Source of the DNA: an uncultured Clostridia bacterium
GTDB taxonomy: Bacteria > Bacillota > Clostridia > Christensenellales > UBA1242
DNA: 48,607 bases
Direction: 5' to 3'
Assembly: GCA_944350015.1 (NCBI GenBank)
Contig: CALVNW010000009.1
Location: forward strand, 1-48,607
Part shown: in pieces, positions 17,163-26,643 of the stretch
How positions within the stretch are numbered: position 1 is the first letter of the stretch
How the letters are laid out: the number at the start of each line of letters is the position of its first letter
The notes under the pieces: model-generated
Databases searched by the model: none
Seen by the model: the letters and a program-made list of their open reading frames with translations, nothing else
Told to the model about the DNA's origin: nothing
Made by a program: the position numbers and the translations under genes

Positions 17163-18212
17163 CTACAAATTTTCCTTCCTTTTAATAGACTTAGCTTTTA
17201 TCTTTTTAACCCTTCGCCCTTTTAACAGGGCAAACAATAAATATAGCCCAAGTATGCTACAAATAGGATAGAGTTGTGACACGATAAAAGAAAACCCAAG
17301 TAGGCTTAACAATGCCGGCAAAAGTACACTTATACAAAAGATTAAAAATTCATTATTGCACAGCCCTCGAAAAGATAAAAATGATGTATAAACAAGTGAA
17401 AAAAGGCTGACATCACAACCTATAAATATTACAATATTGATGCAAACCTTTTGCCAACCTGAAAATAATGATAGAAATGGCATATCTTCATACAAAAGAG
17501 AAGAATGTTGCAGTAAAACTATATTTACAAATAGTAAAATTAGCATAAGCACGAGTGCTGACAGAACCGACACTTGTGCTTTTTGATGTTTTGTAAGTTT
17601 TTGCCCGAGCGACGCCGTCAACACTACACCATTTGATGTGTTTAGTATGGCATATAGAAAACTATAAAAAATTGAAAGGCTACCAGATGGAGAAAAAGAA
17701 AAATCAATAGGTTTTTGCGATATATTTAATGATAATAATATTAAAAAAATTATAATCATTATAGGCACTAAAAAACTATTTAATTTATTTAATATTTTTA
17801 TACCTTTTTTGATAATTAATAGACAAATCAATAAAATTATAAAAAATATGGCAAATTTAATGGAAATTATGTCGAAATTCATTGAATTTACAATTCCAGC
17901 CATCATTGCAGATGAAAAAACAATCGATATTATTAAATTTAAAAATAAAATTATTTTTGAGTTTTGAAGTCTACTTAAAATAATATCACTTTTAATTAAT
18001 ATTAAATAAAATATGCCCGCAAAAAGAAAAAAGGCAAGAAAAATTCCAAGAAAGGAAAACCCTCCAAACCTTGAGAAAAACACTGCCACTTCTTTACCAC
18101 TTATAAAGCCAGAACCTAAGACACTTCCGACTAAGGTAAGTATAACTACAATCACATAATAATTTACGCGCTCGCTCTTTCCTGTATTACCGAAAGCCGA
18201 AATTGCTCTCAA
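17163..18212 (-). CDS. YkvI-like polytopic membrane protein
   Basis: The 349-aa product has about ten membrane segments and the first-helix signature VGSVLGSGFISGKEVAVFFSRFG, which is characteristic of the YkvI group in the APC-like transporter superfamily. Proteins of this group are uncharacterised, and a transport role is inferred from the fold. The C-terminus is short and very basic (KGRRVKKIKAKSIKRKE). The start is uncertain: the longest frame begins at TTG 18210-18212 with no clear ribosome binding site, and a GTG 19 codons further in is also possible. It is convergent with the ABC permease gene. Confidence 0.75.
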   Translation of the reverse strand: MRAISAFGNTGKSERVNYYVIVVILTLVGSVLGSGFISGKEVAVFFSRFGGFSFLGIFLAFFLFAGIFYLILIKSDIILSRLQNSKIILFLNLIISIVFSSAMMAGIVNSMNFDIISIKFAIFFIILLICLLIIKKGIKILNKLNSFLVPIMIIIFLILLSLNISQKPIDFSFSPSGSLSIFYSFLYAILNTSNGVVLTASLGQKLTKHQKAQVSVLSALVLMLILLFVNIVLLQHSSLLYEDMPFLSLFSGWQKVCINIVIFIGCDVSLFSLVYTSFLSFRGLCNNEFLIFCISVLLPALLSLLGFSFIVSQLYPICSILGLYLLFALLKGRRVKKIKAKSIKRKENL

Positions 18213-18332
18213 AATTTAGACTTAAAGAAGCAAACGTAACACACAAAATTGCTAAATTCATAAAGTTTCATAAAAAAATTATATCGCCACACAATTTTTA
18301 TTACACTGCAAAAAAATACTTAAGGAGATAAA

Positions 18333-18617
18333 ATGATTATAAACACAAACTATAGAATAGGAAGTTTTGTAGATTTATGCCACTGCCCTAGCTGTGGTTG
18401 GTGGCAGACCTCTTGTAATCAAAACTGCCATTGTTCGCCATATTGGCACTGCCCTCCAAATAATCCTTGTTTTGACTGTACCCCACCCTGCAATAGCTCT
18501 CCAAATTTCTGTCCACCACCTTGTGAGGCCTCACCTTGCCCGCCAAGGTTAAACAACAACCTTCTCTACTTCTTCGCAGGTTATCTTACAAATAGAATTT
18601 GTAAAAAAGGAGTTTAA
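18333..18617 (+). CDS. Cys/Pro-rich small protein (94 aa)
   Basis: The start is well supported by AAGGAG seven bases before the ATG and an intrinsic terminator overlaps the stop codon, so this is a monocistronic gene. Residues 16-69 hold 13 of its 14 cysteines in motifs such as CHCPSC, CHC, PPC and CPPP, mixed with Pro, Asn and Trp. A short hydrophobic segment NNNLLYFFAGYL (about 73-84) and a basic end follow. There is no signal peptide. The composition recalls spore-coat or metal-binding peptides, but I recognise no family. Confidence 0.75.
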   Translation: MIINTNYRIGSFVDLCHCPSCGWWQTSCNQNCHCSPYWHCPPNNPCFDCTPPCNSSPNFCPPPCEASPCPPRLNNNLLYFFAGYLTNRICKKGV

Positions 18618-18641
18618 GATTTTTTCTTAAACTCCTTTTTT
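18603..18641 (+). terminator. Intrinsic terminator of the Cys/Pro-rich gene
   Basis: A perfect 17-bp stem (18603-18619 with 18625-18641), loop TTTTT, ends in a run of T and includes the stop codon of the upstream gene. The left arm of the stem has A6, so it could also stop minus-strand transcripts. Confidence 0.88.
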
Positions 18642-18713
18642 TTGATTCTTCATTTTATAAAGACGCCAATATTTTCGCCAAAATATTTAAAAATGATTGT
18701 TTAAAGCCATACT

Positions 18714-19493
18714 TTAATCTTTATAGCCATCAATCTTTTCTTCTAAGATTTTAGCCACTTTGTTTGCATACTCTTCGTCTATAGAAATTGTATGATAGTC
18801 ATAATTTTTATAGGTTTTTCTTATTGAATATGCGCCCGCCTCCTTGCAGATAAGCTCACCTGGCAGACAGTCCCACAGGTTTATTTTGTGGCTTATAAAG
18901 AAGAATACGCCAAAACCGCCCTTTGCAAACTTTGCAAGGCTATAGCCATAACTGCCAAAACTTCTAAAAGCAAGCACATCATTGTTTATCGCTTTTATAA
19001 CGTCGCAGGTTATACTTACCACGTCATAAAATCTAGCAATACAAACTTCAGCAAGCGACGCTTTGATGTTGTTCTTCTCTAATTGAAGCCTTTGTCCATT
19101 TAGATAAGCACCCTTACCATTGATTGCATAGAAAAGTTGCTTCTCAGCGTGAAGGTATATCATTGAAAACTGAGTTTTACCCTCCGAATAAAAGGCAAGC
19201 TGAATACAACATAGTGGCAAACCCTTCATATAGTTTACAGTGCCATCAATTGGGTCTATTATCCAAGTTCGGTCTTTTAATGAATTTTCACAGTTGCCCT
19301 CTTCTGAAAGGATATTGTCATTTGGAAAGCTTTTCTTTATAGCCTCAATAATATAATTCTCACTTGCTATATCCTTATCTGTCGAATAGTCATACTCGCC
19401 TTTAGGTTTTACGCTTGTTGCGCCTTCCTTTAAAATATGCTTTGCCACATATTTTACAGCCTTTTTAGCAACTTGAAACTCTTTTTCAAACAT
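18714..19493 (-). CDS. Inositol monophosphatase family protein
   Basis: The 259-aa product has the metal-binding motifs of the Mg-dependent IMPase superfamily: ILSEEG (61-66), WIIDPIDGTVNY (77-88) and a third site at NLWDCLPGELICKEAGAY near the C-terminus. The family removes phosphate from inositol phosphate, from 3'-phosphoadenosine phosphates or from related sugars, and the substrate cannot be told from the sequence. The start at 19491-19493 is chosen because GGAGG lies six bases upstream; a longer frame to 19520 has no such site. It is divergent from rsmE. Confidence 0.87.
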   Translation of the reverse strand: MFEKEFQVAKKAVKYVAKHILKEGATSVKPKGEYDYSTDKDIASENYIIEAIKKSFPNDNILSEEGNCENSLKDRTWIIDPIDGTVNYMKGLPLCCIQLAFYSEGKTQFSMIYLHAEKQLFYAINGKGAYLNGQRLQLEKNNIKASLAEVCIARFYDVVSITCDVIKAINNDVLAFRSFGSYGYSLAKFAKGGFGVFFFISHKINLWDCLPGELICKEAGAYSIRKTYKNYDYHTISIDEEYANKVAKILEEKIDGYKD

Positions 19494-19617
19494 CTTTATC
19501 CTCCGCAATATCAATTCCAACTATTTAATTATACATAATACAATTATTTTTTGCAACTTTTGTAAGATTATTTTGTAATAGAAAGTTATTTTGCTATACT
19601 TGACTTGCGAGGTTTTT

Positions 19618-20316
19618 ATGCGTAGGTTTTTTGGAAGAAAAGAAAATAACAACATCATCCTTGAAGAAAGTGAGAGCTACCACCTTCAAAAAGTGCTTAG
19701 AATGAAGGAAGGCGAAAAGCTCATAGCCTGTGTCAATGATGATTATGATTACTACTGCACGATAAAAGAGATAAATAAGCATAATGTGCTACTCGAAATT
19801 GAAAGCAAAGAGCCTTGCAAGGCACTTCCTAAACGCAATATTGCCCTCTTTCAAATGATACCTAAGAGGGAATATTTTGACCAGATACTGCCAAGAGCTA
19901 TTGAACTTGGCGTCAGTCAAATACATTTTTTTACAAGTGCTAACACGCAAACAAAAGGCTTAAAACAAGAGCGAGTTAATAGCCAAGTTATAACTGCGTG
20001 CAAGCAATGCGAAAGGTCAAAACTAATCGATGTTGACCTAATTGATTTCAAGCAAACGCTAAAAATACTTAAAGAATTTGATGTGATAATATTTGCAAAT
20101 GAGCGCGATACGTCAAACAATTTTGATATAAATTTTGTAAAAAACAAACAAAATATTGCAGTTATTATTGGCAACGAAGGCGGTTTTACTGTGGATGAAG
20201 CGTCACAAATCATAATGGCAGGTGGAAAGTCCTTCTCGCTAGGAAGTCGCATCCTAAGATGTGATACAGCAGTTGTGTCGACGCTTACGCTGGTAGGAAT
20301 TTTCTCAGAAAACTAA
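19618..20316 (+). CDS. rsmE: 16S rRNA (uracil1498-N3)-methyltransferase RsmE
   Basis: The 232-aa product has the RsmE layout: an N-terminal PUA-like RNA-binding region starting MRRFFGRK and containing HLQKVLRMKEGE, and a C-terminal SPOUT methyltransferase knot with IGNEGGFTVDEA and LGSRILRCDTAVVSTL motifs that bind S-adenosylmethionine. It methylates U1498 of 16S rRNA in the decoding site. The ATG at 19618 has GCGAGG six bases upstream, better than the longer frame from 19591. A plausible promoter (TTGTAA, 16 bases, TATACT) lies just upstream. The histidine phosphatase gene follows after 56 bases. Confidence 0.9.
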   Translation: MRRFFGRKENNNIILEESESYHLQKVLRMKEGEKLIACVNDDYDYYCTIKEINKHNVLLEIESKEPCKALPKRNIALFQMIPKREYFDQILPRAIELGVSQIHFFTSANTQTKGLKQERVNSQVITACKQCERSKLIDVDLIDFKQTLKILKEFDVIIFANERDTSNNFDINFVKNKQNIAVIIGNEGGFTVDEASQIIMAGGKSFSLGSRILRCDTAVVSTLTLVGIFSEN

Positions 20317-20372
20317 AGTCACATCAAATCTTCATAATAAAATACTAACAAAATCTCAAAAAGGAGCTTTAT

Positions 20373-20894
20373 ATGATATTATTTGTAAGACACGGTGAAA
20401 CCGACAGCAACTTAAATGGAATAATTCAAGGGCGTCTTGATAGCCCTCTCAATCAAAAAGGACTTGAGCAGGCAGAAATTACAGCCGAAAAATTAAAGGA
20501 TACTAAAATCGACATAATTTACACCTCTCCTCTTAAAAGAGCTTTAAAAACAAGCGAAGAAATCAACAAGTATCACAACGCGGAGGTTATCATTGAGGAG
20601 CGTTTGCAAGAGCAGGATGCAGGCACCGCAACAGGTCGAAAATATAGCGAGGCGACAGAAGAAGAGATAGAAGATTTTACTAATAACCCGCACAAATATA
20701 ACGCTGAGAGTTTTCAAGATTTATATAATCGCAATGTTGATTTCTTTAAGGAAATTGAAAACAGCACAAAGAATATTTTACTTTTATCTCATAGTGGTGT
20801 ATGGAAAATGCTTTTTAGGTATGTGAGACACCTTTCACTTGATGATAAAGTTGAAGAGATAAAAAACTGTGAAGTTAAAATTTTAAAACAATAA
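20373..20894 (+). CDS. Histidine phosphatase family (phosphoglycerate mutase-like)
   Basis: The 173-aa product begins ILFVRHGETDSNLNGIIQGRLDSPLN, with the catalytic RHG at residues 6-8 (His 7), then YTSPLKRALKT and the second catalytic His in LLLSHSGVWK. The length fits the small broad-specificity phosphatases (PhoE/CobC type) rather than the glycolytic mutase. AAGGAG lies upstream of the ATG. It is followed by a bidirectional terminator about 190 bases downstream. The substrate is not predictable. Confidence 0.85.
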   Translation: MILFVRHGETDSNLNGIIQGRLDSPLNQKGLEQAEITAEKLKDTKIDIIYTSPLKRALKTSEEINKYHNAEVIIEERLQEQDAGTATGRKYSEATEEEIEDFTNNPHKYNAESFQDLYNRNVDFFKEIENSTKNILLLSHSGVWKMLFRYVRHLSLDDKVEEIKNCEVKILKQ

Positions 20895-21226
20895 TTAATT
20901 AAAAATTATTTGAATTCTAATTAATAACAAAATTAAATCAAAAATGATAAATAATTTATTAAATTATTAAAAATTATAAAAATAAATAAAAAATCAATAA
21001 AAAATCAATAAAAAATTGAATTTAAATAATTAAATATTGAATAAATATTAAAAAATAAAAAATATTTAAAATTTATAACAAATAAAAAATATCTGACCTC
21101 GACTTGTCAGATATTTTTTAAAAGAAGTTTATTTGAGTTTAAAAGCAATTATATTATTATCCAAATTATGTTTTTTATTCATAATTTGCAAATATTTTTT
21201 AAAATTTATCGTTAAAAGCTTAATTT
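20895..21226. other. Very AT-rich intergenic region between convergent genes
   Basis: It consists largely of A and T in short near-repeats of ATTAAAAATTA and AATAAAAAATC type, and apart from the terminator at 21084-21119 I see nothing in it. Confidence 0.6.
21084..21119. terminator. Bidirectional terminator between histidine phosphatase gene and dnaJ
   Basis: A perfect 14-bp stem (AAAAAATATCTGAC 21084-21097 with its complement 21106-21119), 8-base loop, has A-runs on the left and T-runs on the right and so can stop transcription from both sides. Confidence 0.85.
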
Positions 21227-22345
21227 TTATTTATTTTTTAAGAAATTATTGTATTTTATATAAGAGTTATCGCCAATCATTTCGGCAAGCTCGCTTAGTT
21301 TTGCTTTTGTCTGTTTATCAAGGCTCTTTGGAGTTTCTGCCTTAATGGTAACAAGAAGGTCGCCACGAGATTCGCGGTTAAGCTCCTTCACGCCCTTGTT
21401 TTTAAGCCTCATAACAGTACCGCTTGCTGTAAGCTCTGGTATTGTCAAAGTGTAACTACCTTCAAGGGTTGGAATTTCAACCTTACCTCCAAGCAATGTT
21501 GTTGTAAATGGCAAGTACAAGTCAAGATATAGGTCATTACCTTTTCTGACCAAAATCTTATGAGGACTTACTGTAATCTTAATATTAAGGTCACCATTTA
21601 CGCCGTTGCCGGCAGGAGAATTGCCTTCCCCTCTCATCTTTAGCGTTTGCCCGTTGTCTATACCAGCAGGGAATTTAACTTGAATGGTCTTATTAACCTT
21701 TTGCACGCCTTTTCCATTGCAGACACTACACTTTTCTTTAATTATCTTTCCGCTACCATTACATTTTGGACAGCCAGCCTCTCTTATGGTTGTTCCAAAG
21801 AGAGTGTTTTGTTGATACCTTACCCTACCACTTCCATTACATTCAGGACACACGGAAAACTCTTTACCATCCTTTGCACCGCTACCTTTGCAGGCAGAGC
21901 ATTTTTCAAGTCTTCCAATTGTAATGTTTTTGGTTACGCCAAAGCAAGCTTCAGTAAAAGTCAAGTTTACTGCGATATTTATATCTTGACCTTTTACCCT
22001 AGCCTTTTCACTTCTTCCGCCACCAAAAGCAGAGAAAATATCAGAAAAGATATCAGAAAAGCCACCGCCACCGCCAAAGAATTCGCTAAAACCACCACCA
22101 GCGTTGCCACCTGCTCCAAAAGGATTGCCATCGGCAGAACCGAACTGGTCGTAATTTGCTCTCTTCTTAGGGTCACCTAATACCTCATACGCCTCATTTA
22201 TATCCTTAAATTTTTCAGCCGCCTCTGGAGTTTTATTGAGATCTGGGTGATATTTCTTTGCAAGCCTACGATATGCCGACTTTATTTCATCATCACTCGC
22301 CCCCTTATCAACTCCAAGGACTGAATAATAGTCTTTATTTGCCAT
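21227..22345 (-). CDS. dnaJ: Chaperone DnaJ
   Basis: The 372-aa product is a complete class A Hsp40: J domain with HPD at 33-35, Gly/Phe-rich linker (about 70-110), four zinc-finger repeats CxxCxGxG between 149 and 213, then the two substrate-binding beta domains. It delivers unfolded proteins to DnaK and stimulates its ATPase. It is the last gene of the heat-shock operon, 25 bases downstream of the pyrophosphatase-like gene that separates it from dnaK. Confidence 0.97.
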   Translation of the reverse strand: MANKDYYSVLGVDKGASDDEIKSAYRRLAKKYHPDLNKTPEAAEKFKDINEAYEVLGDPKKRANYDQFGSADGNPFGAGGNAGGGFSEFFGGGGGFSDIFSDIFSAFGGGRSEKARVKGQDINIAVNLTFTEACFGVTKNITIGRLEKCSACKGSGAKDGKEFSVCPECNGSGRVRYQQNTLFGTTIREAGCPKCNGSGKIIKEKCSVCNGKGVQKVNKTIQVKFPAGIDNGQTLKMRGEGNSPAGNGVNGDLNIKITVSPHKILVRKGNDLYLDLYLPFTTTLLGGKVEIPTLEGSYTLTIPELTASGTVMRLKNKGVKELNRESRGDLLVTIKAETPKSLDKQTKAKLSELAEMIGDNSYIKYNNFLKNK

Positions 22346-22370
22346 AAATTACTCACTTTTTATAATTATA

Positions 22371-22712
22371 TTATCTTATTATCTCACTTTCAAAATATTG
22401 TTCTTGAAATTCTGTCAAAGCCCTTATCTGTTCATCGGTATAATTTTTATCCTTATCCATAACAACAAGTTTGTCGTCGTCATCATTTGTTCTATGAATA
22501 ATAGCCTTCACCTGCCCTCTAAACTCTTCAAGTGGCTTAAATTCTCCAAGCACATAGGCATCAAGCTCTTCGCCGTCACCAGAAATTGTGCCAGGAATAT
22601 AGCCATAGTTTACAGGGTAGTAGAAGTTGTGCTTAGGGTGCTTGCATCCTAGCGGTCGGTCTATTTTTACAAGCACACCTTTGCCTAAATAATCGATACT
22701 TTTTGTCTTCAT
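22371..22712 (-). CDS. Short inorganic-pyrophosphatase-like protein
   Basis: The 113-aa product carries family I pyrophosphatase landmarks: VKIDRPLGCKHPKHNFYYPVNYGYIPGT and GDGEELDAYVLG, where the classic metal site is D-x-D-P-x-D. It is much shorter than the usual 160-180 aa enzymes, like a group of short clostridial homologues, and ends FQEQYFESEI. Whether it hydrolyses pyrophosphate is uncertain because the second acidic residue of the motif is Glu and the distal part is missing. The ATG at 22710-22712 follows GGGAGG by four bases. Its place between dnaK and dnaJ is unusual. Confidence 0.8.
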   Translation of the reverse strand: MKTKSIDYLGKGVLVKIDRPLGCKHPKHNFYYPVNYGYIPGTISGDGEELDAYVLGEFKPLEEFRGQVKAIIHRTNDDDDKLVVMDKDKNYTDEQIRALTEFQEQYFESEIIR

Positions 22713-22760
22713 TTTTCCTCCCAAAGAACAATATTATTCGGTCAAGTTAAAATTTGAGTA

Positions 22761-24593
22761 CTATTTATTGTCATCATCTACAACAACTTCAGGGTCGCCA
22801 TTATCTCCGTTGCCACCATTTCCATTGGCATTAGTATCACTATTGCCGTTAGGGTTAGCTGATTGATACATCTTGCTTACTATTCCGTTTGAAACGTTGG
22901 TAAGCTCATCAATAGCTTTCTTGACAACTTCGATATCTTCGCTTGCCATATCAGTTTTGGCTTTTTCAATAGCCTCTTCGAGCTTTTTCTTATCCTCTTC
23001 TTGAAGTTTGTCGCCATTCTCTTTAATCATCTTTTCAAGACCGTATACAAGATTGTCGCCTTGGTTCTTGGTCTCTACAAGCTCTTTACGCTTCTTATCT
23101 TCCTCTGCGTGAGCCTCCGCCTCTTTAATTGCCTTTTCAATATCCTCTTCCTTGAGGTTTGAAGATGCGGTGATTGTAATGTTTTGCTCTTTGTTAGTTC
23201 CAAGGTCTTTAGCAGATACCTTAACGATGCCGTTTGCGTCTATATCAAAGGTAACTTCAATTTGTGGAACGCCTCTTGGTGCTGGTGGAATATCAGTAAG
23301 TTGGAATCTTCCAAGAGTTTTGTTTTGATTTGCAAACTCACGCTCACCTTGTAGTACGTGAATATCAACACCTGGTTGATTGTCTACTGCAGTTGAGAAA
23401 ATTTGAGATTTTCTTGTTGGTATGGTTGTATTTCTTTCAATAAGTTTAGTAAATACGCCACCTAAAGTTTCAATACCAAGAGAAAGTGGAGTTACATCAA
23501 GAAGAAGAACGTCTTTAACTTCTCCGCCAAGTACGCCTGCTTGAATTGCAGCACCTACAGCAACACATTCATCTGGGTTGATGCCCTTATATGGCTCTTT
23601 GCCTGTAAAGTTTTTGACAGCTTCTTGAACGGCTGGAATACGAGTTGAGCCACCTACCAAAATAACCTTGTCTATTTGATTTTTGTCAAGTTTGGCATCT
23701 GCAAGAGCTCTTACTGTGCAGTCTATGGTCTCTTTTACAAGGTCTTCAGTGAGCGAGTCAAATTTAGCACGAGTAAGTTCATACTCCATATGTTTAGGAC
23801 CAGTTGCATCAGCAGAGATGAATGGCAATGAAATTGTAGTCTTTGGAGTTGCTGAAAGGTCAATCTTAGCCTTTTCTGCAGCCTCTTTGAGTCTTTGCAT
23901 TGCGAGTTTATCGGTTGACAGGTCGATATTATTAGTCTTTTTAAATTCTTCAACTAAAAGATCTATTATTCTATTATCAAAGTCATCACCGCCAAGCCTT
24001 GTATTACCATTTGTTGAAAGAACTTCAAATACGCCATCACCTATTTCTAGGATAGATACATCAAATGTACCACCACCAAGGTCATAAACTAATATTTTTT
24101 GGTTGGCATTTTCGCCTTTGTCAAGACCATATGCTAAAGCTGCGGCTGTTGGCTCGTTGATAATTCTAAGCACTTCAAGTCCGGCAATCTTGCCAGCATC
24201 CTTTGTTGCTTGACGTTGAGAGTCATTAAAGTAAGCAGGTACTGTAATAACCGCTTGTGTTACTGCTCCCCCTAAATAACTTTCTGCATCAGCCTTCAAT
24301 TTTGAAAGTATCATTGCTGAAATCTCTTGAGGTGTGTACTCTTTGCCGTTGAGTTTTACTTTGTAGTTGGTACCCATCTCACGCTTAATAGACTGAACAG
24401 TGTTTTCGGCATTTACAATAGCTTGACGCTTAGCAACTTTACCTACAAGTCTCTCTCCTTCTTTAGTATATGCCACAACTGAAGGTGTAGTACGGTCTCC
24501 CTCAGCGTTGGCAATAACGGTTGGTTTTCCGCCTTCCATAACAGCTACACACGAGTTAGTTGTTCCTAAGTCAATTCCAATAATTTTTCCCAT
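22761..24593 (-). CDS. dnaK: Chaperone DnaK (Hsp70)
   Basis: The 610-aa product starts [21 protein letters not shown] with the Hsp70 phosphate loop, and contains [14 protein letters not shown] and [17 protein letters not shown] in the ATPase domain, the [11 protein letters not shown] linker region and a helical lid. The tail is Asn/Gly/Asp-rich (about 580-610) and does not end in the EEVD motif of eukaryotic cytosolic forms, as expected. ATP-driven folding of client proteins with DnaJ and GrpE. It starts four bases after grpE. Confidence 0.98.
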   Translation of the reverse strand: MGKIIGIDLGTTNSCVAVMEGGKPTVIANAEGDRTTPSVVAYTKEGERLVGKVAKRQAIVNAENTVQSIKREMGTNYKVKLNGKEYTPQEISAMILSKLKADAESYLGGAVTQAVITVPAYFNDSQRQATKDAGKIAGLEVLRIINEPTAAALAYGLDKGENANQKILVYDLGGGTFDVSILEIGDGVFEVLSTNGNTRLGGDDFDNRIIDLLVEEFKKTNNIDLSTDKLAMQRLKEAAEKAKIDLSATPKTTISLPFISADATGPKHMEYELTRAKFDSLTEDLVKETIDCTVRALADAKLDKNQIDKVILVGGSTRIPAVQEAVKNFTGKEPYKGINPDECVAVGAAIQAGVLGGEVKDVLLLDVTPLSLGIETLGGVFTKLIERNTTIPTRKSQIFSTAVDNQPGVDIHVLQGEREFANQNKTLGRFQLTDIPPAPRGVPQIEVTFDIDANGIVKVSAKDLGTNKEQNITITASSNLKEEDIEKAIKEAEAHAEEDKKRKELVETKNQGDNLVYGLEKMIKENGDKLQEEDKKKLEEAIEKAKTDMASEDIEVVKKAIDELTNVSNGIVSKMYQSANPNGNSDTNANGNGGNGDNGDPEVVVDDDNK

Positions 24594-24597
24594 AATT

Positions 24598-25344
24598 CTA
24601 ATCCTCCTTTTTATTGACTATGACTTTCGCATATCTAATTACTTTATCGTGAAATTTATATCCTGCTTGATATTCATCAAGAATGATATCGTTATCTTGT
24701 TCCTCATTACGCATAACGGCTATAACGTTGTGCAAATGCGGATTATATTTTTCACCTATTGAGTTCATCTTTTCAACTCCAAGGCTCTTCAGCGCTCCAT
24801 TAATGCTATTTTCTATCATTTCAACGCCTTTAAGCACATTTTCGTCGGTTATTGACTTTTTTGCCTCTTTAAAAGTGTCAAGGCAAGGTAAAAACACCTC
24901 AATCACCGACTCCTGCCCACTTAACCTTGCTTGTTTGATATCCTCAATAGCGTGCCTTCTAAAATTCTCAAAATCTGCTTGAATTTGTTTTGCTAAATTC
25001 AAGTATTCAACACTTTGGTCTTTGGTGTTTTGACTTTGGCAGTCATCACATTCACACTCGTCCCCGCAATTGCATTCTCCGTCTTGACAACCGCAATCTT
25101 GTTTGTCATCGCAATGACACTTGTGTTCGCCACATTTGCAATCATCGTTGCAATGCTCCTCACCACAATGGCAATCATCACCGCAAGTGCAGTTATCGGA
25201 GCAGTTGCAGTTTTCGCCACAATGACAATCTTTATCGCATTTGCAATCGCCTTTATCCTCGCAGTCGCAATTCTTATCGCAATCGCAGTCACCACATTTA
25301 CATTTATGAATGTTATCTTGAGAAATATTTTCGCTTTCCAACAT
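24598..25344 (-). CDS. grpE: GrpE nucleotide exchange factor with 28-cysteine N-terminal extension
   Basis: Residues 112-248 are a normal GrpE: a coiled-coil stretch [34 protein letters not shown], then the beta domain with [15 protein letters not shown] and [16 protein letters not shown]. It releases ADP from DnaK. Residues 15-102 are exceptional: 28 cysteines, mostly as C-x-C units in an Asp, Gly, His and Lys background, resembling a metallothionein. GrpE proteins normally have a short acidic Glu/Gln-rich tail there. The frame is open and continuous with the core and shares its start with the operon (stop of hrcA directly followed by this ATG, AAAGGAG upstream), so the extension is part of the protein. 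Metal binding or redox sensing is inference. Confidence 0.93.
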   Translation of the reverse strand: MLESENISQDNIHKCKCGDCDCDKNCDCEDKGDCKCDKDCHCGENCNCSDNCTCGDDCHCGEEHCNDDCKCGEHKCHCDDKQDCGCQDGECNCGDECECDDCQSQNTKDQSVEYLNLAKQIQADFENFRRHAIEDIKQARLSGQESVIEVFLPCLDTFKEAKKSITDENVLKGVEMIENSINGALKSLGVEKMNSIGEKYNPHLHNVIAVMRNEEQDNDIILDEYQAGYKFHDKVIRYAKVIVNKKED

Positions 25345-26343
25345 TTATTCTCCTTTTAAGTTGTTTAAGTTATCAATTACAACCTTAAGTGCAGAGGCTA
25401 TCCCTGCATAATCCATTCGTTGCGGTCCTATGACTCCAATTGAAGCAAGTTGATGTCCATCAAGCTTAATTGGCGCTTTAACCACCGAACAACTTTCGTT
25501 TTCGTCTGCCACCGTCACCTCGATATCGCCCTTACCTTCAAGTTCTATTATCGATGATAACTTATTTTCATCATCAAGCACATTAAGCACTTTCTTTGCA
25601 GACTCAACATCGTTTTTGTTTTCAAGAAGCTTTGCACTTCCCTCGCGCCTAACATTTAAAATTCTTTGACTATTAAGTTTTTTAAGACCATCTATCAGCC
25701 CATTGACAACATTTTCAAATGCCGTGATTTCGCTGTGCATACCCTCTTCAAGAGCATCAATGTTCTCTATCATAAAGCCAATAGTTTCACCCTTAAAGTG
25801 CTTATTTAAATAGTTTGATGCGTTTGTGCAATCTTCATAGCTTGCACGAATGTCAAGCGTTTGATTGATATACCCAGCAATCGTTCCGATAAGCACCATA
25901 ACTTTATCTTCAAGTAGCGGAATAATCTTAAAATCAGTTAGCACTAAGTTATCCACGCCATCAAGCATAACAACGGTTGGATAGTTGGTCGCTTTACTAA
26001 CAATCTTTGCGATACCACTTACAAGCTCATTTAAACTGCTTGTTTTAGAAGAGATTAAATCTTTAACCTCATCCAGCTCTTTCTCTGAAGCGCTGGCATC
26101 TTCAAGTAAATGCTGTACATAGTAGCGGTACCCCTGCGCAGTTGGCACTCGCCCACCAGATGTATGCAGTTGCTTTAAAAATCCCATAGCTTCAAGCGCA
26201 TTCAACTCATTTCGCAATGTTGCAGTTGAGCAGTTAAGCGAAGTTACATCCTTTATGCCTCCAGATGTTATGGGAGAGCAATCTCTGATATACTCCTCCA
26301 CCGCCATACAAAGAATTTTCTTTTTGCGCTCAGATAAATCCAT
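25345..26343 (-). CDS. hrcA: Heat-inducible transcription repressor HrcA
   Basis: The 332-aa product begins MDLSERKKKILCMAVEEYI with the winged-helix DNA-binding domain (about 1-100, including a TLRNELNALEAMGFLKQLHTSGGRVPTAQGYRYYV stretch that is diagnostic), followed by the GAF-like dimerisation part and the C-terminal IGVIGPQRMDYAGIASAL motif. It represses its own operon by binding the CIRCE operator at 26368-26394. The ATG at 26341-26343 follows AGAGG by six bases; two extra upstream codons are possible but would place the site too close. Confidence 0.96.
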   Translation of the reverse strand: MDLSERKKKILCMAVEEYIRDCSPITSGGIKDVTSLNCSTATLRNELNALEAMGFLKQLHTSGGRVPTAQGYRYYVQHLLEDASASEKELDEVKDLISSKTSSLNELVSGIAKIVSKATNYPTVVMLDGVDNLVLTDFKIIPLLEDKVMVLIGTIAGYINQTLDIRASYEDCTNASNYLNKHFKGETIGFMIENIDALEEGMHSEITAFENVVNGLIDGLKKLNSQRILNVRREGSAKLLENKNDVESAKKVLNVLDDENKLSSIIELEGKGDIEVTVADENESCSVVKAPIKLDGHQLASIGVIGPQRMDYAGIASALKVVIDNLNNLKGE

Positions 26344-26367
26344 AAACAACCTCTAGATTTCGACTTT

Positions 26368-26394
26368 TTAGCACTCTCTAACTTTAAGTGCTAG
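26368..26394. promoter_or_regulatory. CIRCE operator of the hrcA operon
   Basis: TTAGCACTC, nine bases, AAGTGCTAG. This matches the CIRCE consensus (TTAGCACTC-N9-GAGTGCTAA) in 16 of 18 arm positions. It lies 25 bases upstream of the hrcA start and directly downstream of the promoter -10 box, so HrcA bound here would block transcription. Confidence 0.93.
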
Positions 26395-26398
26395 CAAT

Positions 26399-26427
26399 AT
26401 TATATGCATTTTTCAAAAAATAGTCAA
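26399..26427 (-). promoter_or_regulatory. Sigma-A type promoter of the hrcA-grpE-dnaK-dnaJ operon
   Basis: On the minus strand TTGACT (26422-26427), a 17-base spacer and TATAAT (26399-26404). The transcript would start within or just before the CIRCE operator. Confidence 0.88.
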
Positions 26428-26560
26428 CTATTTATGCCAATTTTTTTAAAAATTTTTTTATTTTTATTATCGCATTTAATACCATATCTAAAAAACTCTT
26501 TATTTGTTTAATCAATGCGTCTTGTTTATAGCCTCAAATAAATACAAAACGATTAAAAAT

Positions 26561-26585
26561 AGGAAGAAATCTAAAATTTCTTCCT
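26561..26585 (-). terminator. Intrinsic terminator after the 12-TM gene
   Basis: A 10-bp stem AGGAAGAAAT (26561-26570) with ATTTCTTCCT (26576-26585), 5-base loop, is followed on the minus strand by TATTTTT. It ends the lipoprotein/12-TM unit before the hrcA operon. Confidence 0.75.
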
Positions 26586-26643
26586 AAGTCCTTTTTTTGA
26601 GTGAGTCCTATGGGGTTCACTTCATATGTCAACCTTCTTCAAT

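Noticed and set aside
25015..25388. Plus-strand open frames opposite grpE encoding hydrophobic or His/Arg-rich proteins
   Set aside because: They are complements of the repetitive Cys codons of GrpE and have no ribosome binding sites.
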